Origin: an uncultured Blautia sp.
GTDB taxonomy: Bacteria > Bacillota > Clostridia > Lachnospirales > Lachnospiraceae
Assembly (NCBI GenBank): GCA_934394545.1
Contig: CAKRRG010000015.1
Span: 1-46,074 of the forward strand
Direction of reading: 5' to 3'
DNA length: 46,074 nt
Shown: positions 9,042-16,553 of the stretch, one piece after another
Layout of the letters: each line of letters starts with the position of its first letter
Position numbering within the stretch: the first letter of the stretch is position 1
Made by a program: the position numbers and the translations under genes
Notes under the pieces: generated by a model
Databases searched by the model: none
Seen by the model: only the letters and a program-made list of their open reading frames with translations
What the model was told of the DNA's origin: nothing

Positions 9042-9215
9042 TCAGTCAATTATGGTATACTGCATCATTTCATAATGTAATCTGCATCCTTCTGTAAGGT
9101 CAAATGGCAGAAGCGCTCTTGCTACCAGCTTCAGTTCTTCTTCGGGAAGATCTGTCCTGCGCAGATGAGCGTAGTCGCCGTCAATAGATTCTACAATATA
9201 ATCACAAATTAACAT
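9042..9215 (-). CDS. small conserved-looking protein, 57 aa
   Basis: An ORF of 57 residues on the minus strand, starting MLICDYIVESIDGDYAHLRR. GGAGGG lies about 9 bases before its ATG, a strong ribosome site. The protein is rich in acidic residues and ends with a YEMMQYTIID strand-like segment. The pattern (short strand, ESIDGDYAHL, LPEEEL, LLPFDLTEGC) suggests a compact beta-barrel similar in plan to small DUF3006-like proteins, but I do not recognise the family for certain. It diverges from the sulfite-reductase-like gene at 9363, and the two share a 150-base intergenic region containing a perfect palindrome. It accounts for most of the apparent gap between 8911 and 9362. Confidence 0.65.
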   Translation of the reverse strand: MLICDYIVESIDGDYAHLRRTDLPEEELKLVARALLPFDLTEGCRLHYEMMQYTIID

Positions 9216-9267
9216 AGGAATTATCCCTCCGGTTTGTATTATTTATATGCTTATACAATACCACAGA

Positions 9268-9281
9268 GAAAAACGTTTTTC
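9268..9281. promoter_or_regulatory. perfect 14-bp palindrome, candidate operator
   Basis: GAAAAACGTTTTTC reads the same on both strands. It abuts the -35 region of the promoter for the 9363 gene (TATAAT at 9300-9305, -35-like TTTTCA 17 bases earlier). It lies between two divergent genes, a typical place for a dimeric repressor or activator site. Confidence 0.45.
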
Positions 9282-9305
9282 AAATACCAATTCAGGTGCT
9301 ATAAT
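9277..9305 (+). promoter_or_regulatory. promoter of the siroheme/ferredoxin protein gene
   Basis: TATAAT at 9300-9305 is a consensus -10. A weak -35 (TTTTCA, 9277-9282) lies 17 bases upstream and overlaps the palindrome, which suits activator or repressor control. Confidence 0.45.
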
Positions 9306-9362
9306 AGAATTCACAGGTGAAAATATTATCAGTGAATAGCAACAGGAAATGAGGTATCAAAA

Positions 9363-10253
9363 ATGTCAGCATTAACAATCAGTCCGGAAGATGAAAAAAG
9401 GGTAAAAGGAATGGGCTTTCTGAATAACAGAGGAACCGATCTGTTTTCAGCAAGAGTTCTTACAACAAATGGAAAAGTAACTGCAGCACAGCATCGCTGT
9501 ATGGCAGACGCTGCAGAAAAATTTGGCTGTGGTGAGATTCTGTATACCACCAGACTTTCTGTGGAAATTCCGGGAATCCCCTATGACAAGATTGAAGAAT
9601 TTCAGAAATTTATAGCGAAAGAAGGCCTGGTAACAGGTGGAACAGGGGCAAAGGTCCGTCCTGTAGTGTCCTGCAAAGGAACCACTTGTCAGTATGGACT
9701 TCTGGATTCTTACGCAATCTCTGCAGAAATCTACAAGCGCTTTTATGAAGGCTACGGAGATGTGGCATTGCCACATAAATTTAAGATTGCAGTAGGCGGA
9801 TGTCCAAACAATTGTGTGAAGCCAAATCTGAATGATGTAGGCATTATCGGTCAGAGAATTCCGGAAGTGAACACAGACGTCTGTAAAGGCTGCAAAAAAT
9901 GCGCCATTGAAGCGGCTTGCCCCAATAAAGTGGCAAAGGTCGTAGAGGGGAAAGTTCAGATTGATAAAGAAGCCTGCAAGCACTGCGGCCGCTGTGTTGG
10001 CAAATGTCCGTTCCACACCATTGAAGATGGCGCTTACGGCTATAAGATATACATAGGTGGCCGTTGGGGCAAGAAAGTGTCAATGGGAAAAGAACTTGGC
10101 AAAATATTCACATCCAAAGAAGAAGCGCTGGATGTAATTGAAAAGGCAATTCTTTTCTTCTGTGACAATGGAATAAAGGGAGAACGTTTTGCGGAGACTA
10201 TCGAGAGAATCGGTTTTGAAAATGTGGAGAAGCAGCTGTTGGAGCAGCTGTGA
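9363..10253 (+). CDS. sulfite/nitrite reductase-like siroheme protein fused to a 2[4Fe-4S] ferredoxin
   Basis: A 296-residue redox protein. The N-terminal half is a nitrite/sulfite-reductase ferredoxin-like half domain followed by the siroheme-[4Fe-4S] region: CKGTTC near residue 102 and GGCPNNC near 143. The C-terminal half has two ferredoxin motifs, CKGCKKCAIEAACP near 176 and CKHCGRCVGKCP near 205. The first ferredoxin has five residues instead of three before its last Cys. This layout belongs to the small COG2221-type proteins of clostridia, related to DsrA/DsrB, often annotated as 4Fe-4S binding or sulfite reductase-like. No partner reductase subunit, siroheme synthase or sulfite transporter is adjacent, so the substrate (sulfite, nitrite or another) is not established. 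A ribosome site (AGGAAATGAGG) precedes the ATG. Confidence 0.82.
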   Translation: MSALTISPEDEKRVKGMGFLNNRGTDLFSARVLTTNGKVTAAQHRCMADAAEKFGCGEILYTTRLSVEIPGIPYDKIEEFQKFIAKEGLVTGGTGAKVRPVVSCKGTTCQYGLLDSYAISAEIYKRFYEGYGDVALPHKFKIAVGGCPNNCVKPNLNDVGIIGQRIPEVNTDVCKGCKKCAIEAACPNKVAKVVEGKVQIDKEACKHCGRCVGKCPFHTIEDGAYGYKIYIGGRWGKKVSMGKELGKIFTSKEEALDVIEKAILFFCDNGIKGERFAETIERIGFENVEKQLLEQL

Positions 10254-10284
10254 AAAAATAGAATTTGGAGGAAATATAACACCT

Positions 10285-11643
10285 ATGAATACAAGAGAAC
10301 AGATTCATTCATTATCTGAGGAAATGCTTGAAAATCTTGGAAAGCTGGTTGCCGTTGATTCCCAGCTTGGCACCCCGTCAGAGGGGAAACCTTTCGGAGA
10401 AGGACCGGCAGAGGCACTTGAGATTGGGCTTGAAATTGCCAGAGAGCTTGGTTTTAGAACAGTAAATCTTGATAACTACTGCGGTTACGCCGAAATGGGA
10501 GAAGGCGAGGAAATCGTGGGTATTGCAGGCCATCTTGATATTGTACCTGTAGGCGGTGACTGGACCTACGATCCATTTAAGCTGACACGAGATGGAGACC
10601 ATGTATACGGTCGTGGAACTACAGATGACAAGGGTCCTGTAATTGAAGCACTCTATGCTATGAAGCTTCTTAAGGATTCCGGGGTGAAGCTGAACAAAAG
10701 AGTCCGTCTGATTATGGGATGCAATGAGGAGACCGGTTCCAAATGTATGGCGCATTATAATGAGGTCGAGGAAGAGTTATCCTGTGGCTTTACACCTGAT
10801 GCAAATTTCCCATGTATTCATGGTGAAAAAGGCTATATGTCCATGATGGCATATTCCAAAAATACCAGAATTATCTCCATGAATGGTGGCTTTGTTTCTA
10901 ATGCAGTATGCGATAACTGTACCACTGTGATTCCGACAGAGGCTGGTCTTAAGGAGAAGCTGGAGCAGGTGCTTTCCGAAACAAAACTGCAGGAATATAA
11001 AGTTACAGAAGCCGAAAATCAGATCTCCATTTATGCAAAAGGCGTACCGGCTCATGCCAGCACACCGACACTTGGTATCAACGCAGCAGGTGTTACTATG
11101 GAATGTCTTGCAAAGGCAGGCTTCGAAGACGATTTTGTTAAATTTTATAATCAGCACATTGGAACAGCCTGTGACGGCTCCGGTGTTGGTCTTAAAATTT
11201 CCGATGAATTCGGCGAACTGACCTTCTGCAATGGAATCGTAAAAACAGAGGATGGCGTGATCTCTTGCACCATCGACATCCGTGTCCCTGTAACCTTCAA
11301 AAAGGATGATATTCTGGATCGTATAGAAGGTAACCTGGAAGATGAAAACGGCCGTATTGAGGTAGGGGAAATCGGTAATCCATTGTTCTTCCCAAGAGAA
11401 TCTCCGCTGGTAAATGCCCTGTACAAGGCCTATGTGGATGTGACCGGTGATACAAAGAACGAACCAATGGTAATTGGTGGCGGTACTTATGCCAAATCTC
11501 TGAAAAATATCATTGCATTTGGTCCGGAGAAACTGGGTGTGGATTACCGTATTCACGGCGCAGATGAATTCATTCTGGTTTCTGAGATGGAAGAGGCTGT
11601 GGAAGTGTATATGGAAGCAATTAAGAATTTGTTAGCAATTTAA
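10285..11643 (+). CDS. M20-family (Sapep/PepV-like) metallo-dipeptidase
   Basis: A 452-residue metallopeptidase of the M20 family, close to PepV/Sapep dipeptidases that cleave dipeptides in the cytoplasm. Metal-ligand motifs are GHLDIVPVGGDW, YGRGTTDDKGP, NEETGSKC and the C-terminal HGADEF; the lid-domain motif HASTP is also present. No signal peptide is seen. GGAGGAA at 10267-10273 sets the ATG at 10285. Longer in-frame reading to 10189 would overlap the preceding gene and has no ribosome site. It is only 31 bases downstream of the siroheme protein and may be cotranscribed. It ends in a strong terminator. Confidence 0.88.
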   Translation: MNTREQIHSLSEEMLENLGKLVAVDSQLGTPSEGKPFGEGPAEALEIGLEIARELGFRTVNLDNYCGYAEMGEGEEIVGIAGHLDIVPVGGDWTYDPFKLTRDGDHVYGRGTTDDKGPVIEALYAMKLLKDSGVKLNKRVRLIMGCNEETGSKCMAHYNEVEEELSCGFTPDANFPCIHGEKGYMSMMAYSKNTRIISMNGGFVSNAVCDNCTTVIPTEAGLKEKLEQVLSETKLQEYKVTEAENQISIYAKGVPAHASTPTLGINAAGVTMECLAKAGFEDDFVKFYNQHIGTACDGSGVGLKISDEFGELTFCNGIVKTEDGVISCTIDIRVPVTFKKDDILDRIEGNLEDENGRIEVGEIGNPLFFPRESPLVNALYKAYVDVTGDTKNEPMVIGGGTYAKSLKNIIAFGPEKLGVDYRIHGADEFILVSEMEEAVEVYMEAIKNLLAI

Positions 11644-11722
11644 CCGAATCAAGTAGCGAAGCGGACCTGGAATATCCGCTTGACCAAAATTCAACAAGTT
11701 TTGAATACAAAAATAAAAGAAG

Positions 11723-11760
11723 AAGTCCTCGAATGTTACTGGCGTTCGAGGGCTTTTTTG
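11723..11760 (+). terminator. terminator after the dipeptidase gene
   Basis: AAGTCCTCGAA at 11723-11733 pairs over 11 bp (one G-T) with TTCGAGGGCTT at 11745-11755, followed by T-run TTTTTT. Confidence 0.85.
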
Positions 11761-11875
11761 TGTGATCAGGAAATTACTTTGTAATACTTTTTTACACAAA
11801 ATGTCAATATCTGTATCAGAAATGACAATGTTAGAATCGTCTTTTTTTAACAAGCAGGTATATAATAGGCGTGCA

Positions 11876-11917
11876 GTGAAAAGAAAGTGTCAACACAGGT
11901 TAAACTGCGTTGGCACT
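11876..11917 (-). terminator. terminator of the AraC regulator gene
   Basis: Read on the minus strand, GTGCCAACGCAG pairs with CTGTGTTGACAC (11888-11917) and is followed by TTTCTTTTC. The stem reaches the last codons of the regulator. Confidence 0.6.
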
Positions 11918-12818
11918 ATTCCTGACTTTTCAGAGAATTGTATTCACCGGGATTGCAGCCGAAATGTTTGCGGAATCCGCTAGCAAAACGGCTGGCATTG
12001 CTGAAGCCTGACATAGCAGCAATCTGCGTCATGGAATACTGCCCGCTTTGTACCAGGGAGAAGCTCTTTTTTGCCCGGTATTCTTCCAGATAGGCAGTAA
12101 TGGTTTTGCCTGTCATTTTTTTGAAAAGACGGCAGCATACCTCTCTGGACAGATGCACATGATCTGCAAGCTGCTGTAAGGATATTACAGAATCAAAATG
12201 CGTATTCAGATAATTCAGCATTTGCTCCAGACGTTCAAGCTCCAGCTGATTGGAAGGTGAGTAATGGGAGAGATATTTCTGACTCTCAAAGAGAATATCG
12301 CTGAAAACCTGGCATAGAAGTCCTTTGATTTTCAATTCGTAACAGTAAGGCTTGTGATCAAAAAGCTGTTCGATCAGATTAAGCTTTTCCAGGATCTGTT
12401 GGTGGGAAGGCGTGTCAGGAGACAAAAGAACACATGGAATTGCTGCGTTTTGGAGAAAAGGTCTGAAACAGTTTTTCTCCACATCACTTCCGAAGTCTCC
12501 GTATATAAAGTCCGGGCGGACCAGAATGGTGCTGTATCTGGCAGGTTGATTGCCCGGTGAATGGCAGCTGTGAGGCACATTTCGATTTATGAGAAGACCT
12601 TCTCCTGGATTCAGATGATAGCTTTTTTGATAGATCTGATAGACAGCTTCTCCTTTTCTGGGAAGGCTGATTTCCAGATCATTGTGCCAGTGAATGGGAA
12701 CACTTTTTCCTTCAAAATCCCAGAGATCATCATGGTTCACTGTCATTGGAAAGCTTTCGGTTCCATGAGGGCAAAGTTCTCTATTGGTATCGTCTACCAG
12801 AATTTTTCGCATTGACAT
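11916..12818 (-). CDS. AraC-family transcriptional regulator
   Basis: About 300 residues: an N-terminal cupin-like sensing domain (LHW-type segment VPIHWHNDLEISLPRKG) and a C-terminal AraC DNA-binding domain with two helix-turn-helix units (ISLQQLADHVHLSREVCCRLF and MTQIAAMSGFSNASRFASGF), ending FGCNPGEY. The cupin fold suggests binding of a sugar or other small ligand. Read on the minus strand, GGAG lies about 8 bases before the ATG at 12818, so that start is preferred over the TTG at 12824 and the ATG at 12812. It diverges from the MATE transporter at 12890, with only about 70 bases between the starts, so it probably controls that gene as well as itself. Confidence 0.88.
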   Translation of the reverse strand: MSMRKILVDDTNRELCPHGTESFPMTVNHDDLWDFEGKSVPIHWHNDLEISLPRKGEAVYQIYQKSYHLNPGEGLLINRNVPHSCHSPGNQPARYSTILVRPDFIYGDFGSDVEKNCFRPFLQNAAIPCVLLSPDTPSHQQILEKLNLIEQLFDHKPYCYELKIKGLLCQVFSDILFESQKYLSHYSPSNQLELERLEQMLNYLNTHFDSVISLQQLADHVHLSREVCCRLFKKMTGKTITAYLEEYRAKKSFSLVQSGQYSMTQIAAMSGFSNASRFASGFRKHFGCNPGEYNSLKSQE

Positions 12819-12889
12819 ATACAATTCTCCAAGTGGTTTATATATTTATTATAGCGCCCGGACATGTGAGGCGCAAGAGGGAGGTACAG

Positions 12890-14236
12890 ATGTCTCGTTC
12901 AAAAGAAATGGATCTGACCACAGGAAATCCGTTCTGGTCTTTGCTGAAATTTGCCATTCCTGTAATTCTGGGAAACCTGTTTCAGCTTTTTTATACTCTG
13001 GCAGATTCGGTGATCGTGGGAAAAACGCTGGGGGCAGATTCCCTTGCAGCAGTTGGTTCCACCAGTATTATTATCTACTTTGTGTTCTGTTTTATCAATG
13101 GATTTACCGGTGGATTTGGTATCTGCCTGGGGCAGCGTTGTGGTGCAAAGGATGAAAAGGGAATGCGAAAAAGCATTGCTGTTTCCACTCTTTTGAGCAT
13201 TGCCTTTACGGTGGTTCTTACCCTTGTCTGTTGTCTGCTTGCGCATCAGATACTTAGCTGGATGCAGATCCCTGAGGACATTTCAGGAGAAGCCTATGAC
13301 TATATGTTTGTAGTGCTTCTGGGCACCTGTGCAACTGTTTTTTACAACATGATCTCCAACATGCTGAGAGCACTTGGGGACAGTAAAACACCACTGTATT
13401 TTCTGGTATTTTCTTCTGTTTTGAACATTTTTCTGGACATATTATTTATTGTTCCACTGCATATGGGAGTGGCAGGAGCAGCCTGGGCAACCATACTTTC
13501 CCAGTTCCTTTCCGCTGTACTTTCCTTGCTTGTAGGAATGAAAAAATTTCAGATTCTTCATCTTCACAGAGAAGATTTTCATGACCTGAAAGACGCTGCA
13601 GGCCTTCATTTGAAAACCGGTTTTCCAATGGGCTTCCAGATGTCGGTTATGTGTATCGGACAGCTGGCCATGCAGGCAGTGGTAAATTCTCTTGGAACGG
13701 CAGCAGTTGCCGGTTACACTGCCGCTTCTAAAGCAGACCAGCTTTCCGTCCTTGTAAATAATGCTATGATGACTGCAATTTCCAATTATGTGGCACAGAA
13801 TTTTGGTGCTGGAAAGAAGGACAGAATCCGTCAGGGAGTACGGGCATGCCTGATTCAGACAGAAGCTTTTAATCTGTTTATGTGTGTGGGAATTCTCATC
13901 CTTCGCCATCCGATCGTGCGGATGTTTCTTTCGGATCCAACACAGGAAATATATCATTATTCCGATATGTATCTCACAATTGTGGCACCATTTTATTTCA
14001 TTCTTGGTCTGCTTGCCGTATACCGCACTTCCATCCAGAGCATGCAAAACGGCAGGGCTCCATTCGCAGCCTGTATGATCGAGCTGGTGATGCGAATCAT
14101 TGCTACTGTTGGAATGGCAGGAATCCTTGGCTATACAGCTGTCTGTATTGCCAGTCCACTGGCCTGGTTTGGCGCCTGCTCCTTGTTGATTCCTTGTTAT
14201 TACAGGATGATGAAAGACAGCGCGCAGACGGCTTAA
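12890..14236 (+). CDS. MATE-family efflux transporter
   Basis: A 448-residue multidrug and toxin extrusion family protein with twelve predicted membrane segments in two homologous halves. Typical features are the opening DLTTGNPFWSLLKFAIPVILGNLFQ, the intracellular RALGDSKTPLYFLV segment and AQNFGAGKKDRIRQG in the second half. It would use a Na+ or H+ gradient to export cationic drugs or metabolites. GGGAGG precedes the ATG at 12890; the longer in-frame reading back to 12746 runs into the divergent regulator and is unlikely. Its partner is the adjacent AraC regulator. A strong hairpin terminator follows. Confidence 0.9.
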   Translation: MSRSKEMDLTTGNPFWSLLKFAIPVILGNLFQLFYTLADSVIVGKTLGADSLAAVGSTSIIIYFVFCFINGFTGGFGICLGQRCGAKDEKGMRKSIAVSTLLSIAFTVVLTLVCCLLAHQILSWMQIPEDISGEAYDYMFVVLLGTCATVFYNMISNMLRALGDSKTPLYFLVFSSVLNIFLDILFIVPLHMGVAGAAWATILSQFLSAVLSLLVGMKKFQILHLHREDFHDLKDAAGLHLKTGFPMGFQMSVMCIGQLAMQAVVNSLGTAAVAGYTAASKADQLSVLVNNAMMTAISNYVAQNFGAGKKDRIRQGVRACLIQTEAFNLFMCVGILILRHPIVRMFLSDPTQEIYHYSDMYLTIVAPFYFILGLLAVYRTSIQSMQNGRAPFAACMIELVMRIIATVGMAGILGYTAVCIASPLAWFGACSLLIPCYYRMMKDSAQTA

Positions 14237-14257
14237 ATCGTGACATCTATATTGATT

Positions 14258-14307
14258 AAAAAAAACAGATATTTCTTAGTATCATTATGAGGAATATCTG
14301 TTTTTTA
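14258..14307. terminator. bidirectional terminator after the MATE gene
   Basis: AAAAACAGATATT at 14261-14273 pairs with AATATCTGTTTTT at 14293-14305, followed by T on the plus strand and, from the A-run at 14258-14265, T-rich on the minus strand. Confidence 0.8.
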
Positions 14308-14409
14308 TGGAATCAGTAGATATTGGCATGGCGAGATGGTATAATCAAGGTACTTATGTGATGGGAATTGTTTGAAAAGAGTGGGAGCGTGAGCGGATAT
14401 GAAGCAGAT

Positions 14410-14575
14410 ATGAAGCAGGTAATCAGTATTGGAAAACAGGATTTCGCGTCACTTAGAGATGAGAACTATTTTTTTATAGACAAATCAGATTTTATAAAAG
14501 AATGGTGGGAAGCGAGAGAATTATATGATTCGTTCCAACCGGGAAAGCGGCATTGCAGCAGATCAAGGAAAAGAA
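14410..14575 (+). pseudogene. remnant of an AAA-ATPase / DUF1703 (PD-(D/E)XK) family gene
   Basis: ATG at 14410 opens about 35 residues matching the start of the AAA-ATPase-like/DUF1703 proteins common in gut Firmicutes and Bacteroidetes (ISIGKQDFASLRDENYFFIDK, then FIKEWWE). The match ends abruptly at about 14520. In another frame, downstream of about 14540, the C-terminal ending of the same family is recognisable (KAALQQIKEKKYS, stop near 14575). The central ATPase and nuclease parts, more than 1 kb, are missing. I read this as an internal deletion that fused the two ends. The family is often variable in copy number and accessory in character. Confidence 0.65.
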
Positions 14576-14615
14576 GTACTCATAGGAGAATAACTGCTTC
14601 GCAGTTTATCAGAAG

Positions 14616-14682
14616 GAGCGTGCCCTAAAATCTTCTACAAATTATGACGTACATCTTGCAGAAAGACTTTTGGGGCACGCTC
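14616..14682. repeat. long near-perfect hairpin, not terminator-like
   Basis: The left arm at 14616-14634 (GAGCGTGCCCTAAAATCTT) pairs over 19 positions with the right arm at 14663-14682, with one wobble and one bulged C. The loop is about 28 bases. No T-run follows on either strand, so it is not an ordinary terminator. It lies right beside the DUF1703 remnant and may be a MITE- or REP-like element or a relic of mobilisation. A smaller hairpin (AACTGC, loop TTC, GCAGTT) lies near 14592. Confidence 0.55.
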
Positions 14683-14753
14683 TAAGATACAGTTTCCTAT
14701 TTTATGAAATTATGGCAGATATGCAGCGTAAATATTCTATTATTCTATTTTTC

Positions 14754-16412
14754 TTATTCTGACAATGGAACCTGGAAATACTGTGTTGCAAATTCTTCCA
14801 TTAGTTCTTCTAACGGTGCCAATGGTTCTGAATGTACCGTTATTCCTGCACCGAAATCGATATAGCCCATGTTTTCATCCGCTTCTGGCCACTGAGCTAA
14901 TCCTTCACCATTTGGATCACCGTTGGTAATGAAATTTACCCAGTACTGATTCATTTTCTCTGCCAGTTCATAATCCCAGTCTCTCCAGTCTCTGGAGGCA
15001 GGTACACCATCCCGCATAGAATTAAAGACATAAAACTGTTCGCTGGAATGCCATGCCCACTGCTGTGCTGCAGAGCGGTCTGTTCCGATTTCTGTAATGC
15101 GTTCCGGAGTTACCTGGCTGAATAGATAAGTATAATTCTTTGCTTTTCCATCGGTTCTTTCCGTCATAAGCTTGCCGTAAAGACGGTTCATCATGATATT
15201 GGCGCCACTCCAGCTTCCGAATCCTAATGTTCCAAGCTGTCTGCTGGTAATCATAGCAGTACTGTCTGTAACCTTCAAAAGATTCTCGAAATCATATTTG
15301 TCATACAGATCACCTAATTTTTCTTTGTATGCAGCATAAAATTCATCAGCAGTCGTTGTCTGCAGGTACTGTCCTTCTCCCATATTTGCTCCGGAAAGAA
15401 TTGATACATCATCAAATACACCGTCATTGACAGCTTCCTGGATGCTTGGATATGTGATATAAAGACCATCCTGGTTCATACGACCTGGATAATGCTCACT
15501 TGCGGATTTCAGCAATTCTTCCCCATCCATTGCTCGCAATTCTTCCATGGAAATGTCTGCAGACAGACCTAAATCCTCAAGATATGCAGTTCCATTTTCT
15601 TCCGCATCTTCCTGGCTTTGGAATGCTCCTGGGTAATTCAGTCCGCTCTCCAGAACCAGTTTATCTACGTCAACATCCATTTTCGGTGAAGCAATCATAG
15701 TCGTTGCTTTTGTTGTGCCGCCTGACTGACCTCCAACGGTGATGTTCTCAGGATCTCCTCCAAAATTCGCAATATTTTCTTTGATCCATTCCAATGCCTT
15801 GATCTGATCCATCAATCCGTAGTTTCCGCTTTGTCCCTGCTCTTCTGAAAGCTGAGGAAGAGATAAATAACCGAATACTCCAAGTCGCTGCTCTACAGAA
15901 ACTGCAATCACACCATTTTCTGCGAAAGCATCCAGATTTCCTTCAGCACTGTAGGTATGTCCGACTGTCAGTCCGCCTCCATGGAACCACACATAGACCG
16001 GCTTTTTCTCGTCACCAGCCAGTTTTTCCTCTGTAGTGGAAATATTCAGGTACAGACAGTCTTCGCTCATTTCTGGTGCCGTGTTGTTGTGAAAATCTGT
16101 TCCACTGGGTTCTACAAATCCAAGTTCCTGCATCGGCATTTCTCTATTGGTATCGCAGACAAGAATATCATCCCATTTCTCGTGATCCACAGGTGCTTTC
16201 CATCTAAGGTCTCCTACTGGTGGTGCTGCATATGGCACCCCTTTGAACTGTACCACATTCTCATACCCTTCACCTGTGCTGTTGATTCCCTGAACCTTTC
16301 CGTAACTGGTATCGACAACATTATCCTGGTTTTCTGAAGCTGCTACAGTCATTCCTGATGACAGTACTATGGCCGCTGATGCCATTAAAATTATCATTTT
16401 TTTCATTCGCAT
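14754..16412 (-). CDS. secreted type-B carboxylesterase (third of three)
   Basis: A 552-residue carboxylesterase type B. A Sec signal peptide covers about residues 1-25 (ends TVAA). The oxyanion motif HGGG is at about 144-147, the nucleophile is Ser230 in GGQSGGT, the acid is in ANMGEGQY, and the His is in WAWHSSEQF. It is the closest paralogue of the esterase at 7246-8910; about 50 residues around the nucleophile are nearly identical, as is the C-terminal WRDWDYELAEKMNQYW region. The likely start is the ATG at 16412, after AAAGGAG; an internal ATG at 16406 is possible. It lies about 140 bases downstream of the minus-strand MATE gene and may be read from the same promoter. Confidence 0.92.
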   Translation of the reverse strand: MRMKKMIILMASAAIVLSSGMTVAASENQDNVVDTSYGKVQGINSTGEGYENVVQFKGVPYAAPPVGDLRWKAPVDHEKWDDILVCDTNREMPMQELGFVEPSGTDFHNNTAPEMSEDCLYLNISTTEEKLAGDEKKPVYVWFHGGGLTVGHTYSAEGNLDAFAENGVIAVSVEQRLGVFGYLSLPQLSEEQGQSGNYGLMDQIKALEWIKENIANFGGDPENITVGGQSGGTTKATTMIASPKMDVDVDKLVLESGLNYPGAFQSQEDAEENGTAYLEDLGLSADISMEELRAMDGEELLKSASEHYPGRMNQDGLYITYPSIQEAVNDGVFDDVSILSGANMGEGQYLQTTTADEFYAAYKEKLGDLYDKYDFENLLKVTDSTAMITSRQLGTLGFGSWSGANIMMNRLYGKLMTERTDGKAKNYTYLFSQVTPERITEIGTDRSAAQQWAWHSSEQFYVFNSMRDGVPASRDWRDWDYELAEKMNQYWVNFITNGDPNGEGLAQWPEADENMGYIDFGAGITVHSEPLAPLEELMEEFATQYFQVPLSE

Positions 16413-16553
16413 TTTCTCCTTTCTCTTTGCGCATACTGCCTTCTTTTGTCTCTCATGCTGCTGATAATTTATTATGGCATTTATTTGATTTTCTCACTAT
16501 AATTATTTTTCTTCTTGCCTGTGATATTCTTGCTTTTCAAACAGATATCCTGG

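Noticed and set aside
10777..11556. 259-residue ORF antisense to the dipeptidase
   Set aside because: Codon pattern follows the real gene on the other strand; no start signal or family motif.
12354..12815. Plus-strand ORFs inside the AraC regulator
   Set aside because: They overlap a conserved regulator gene and lack ribosome sites.
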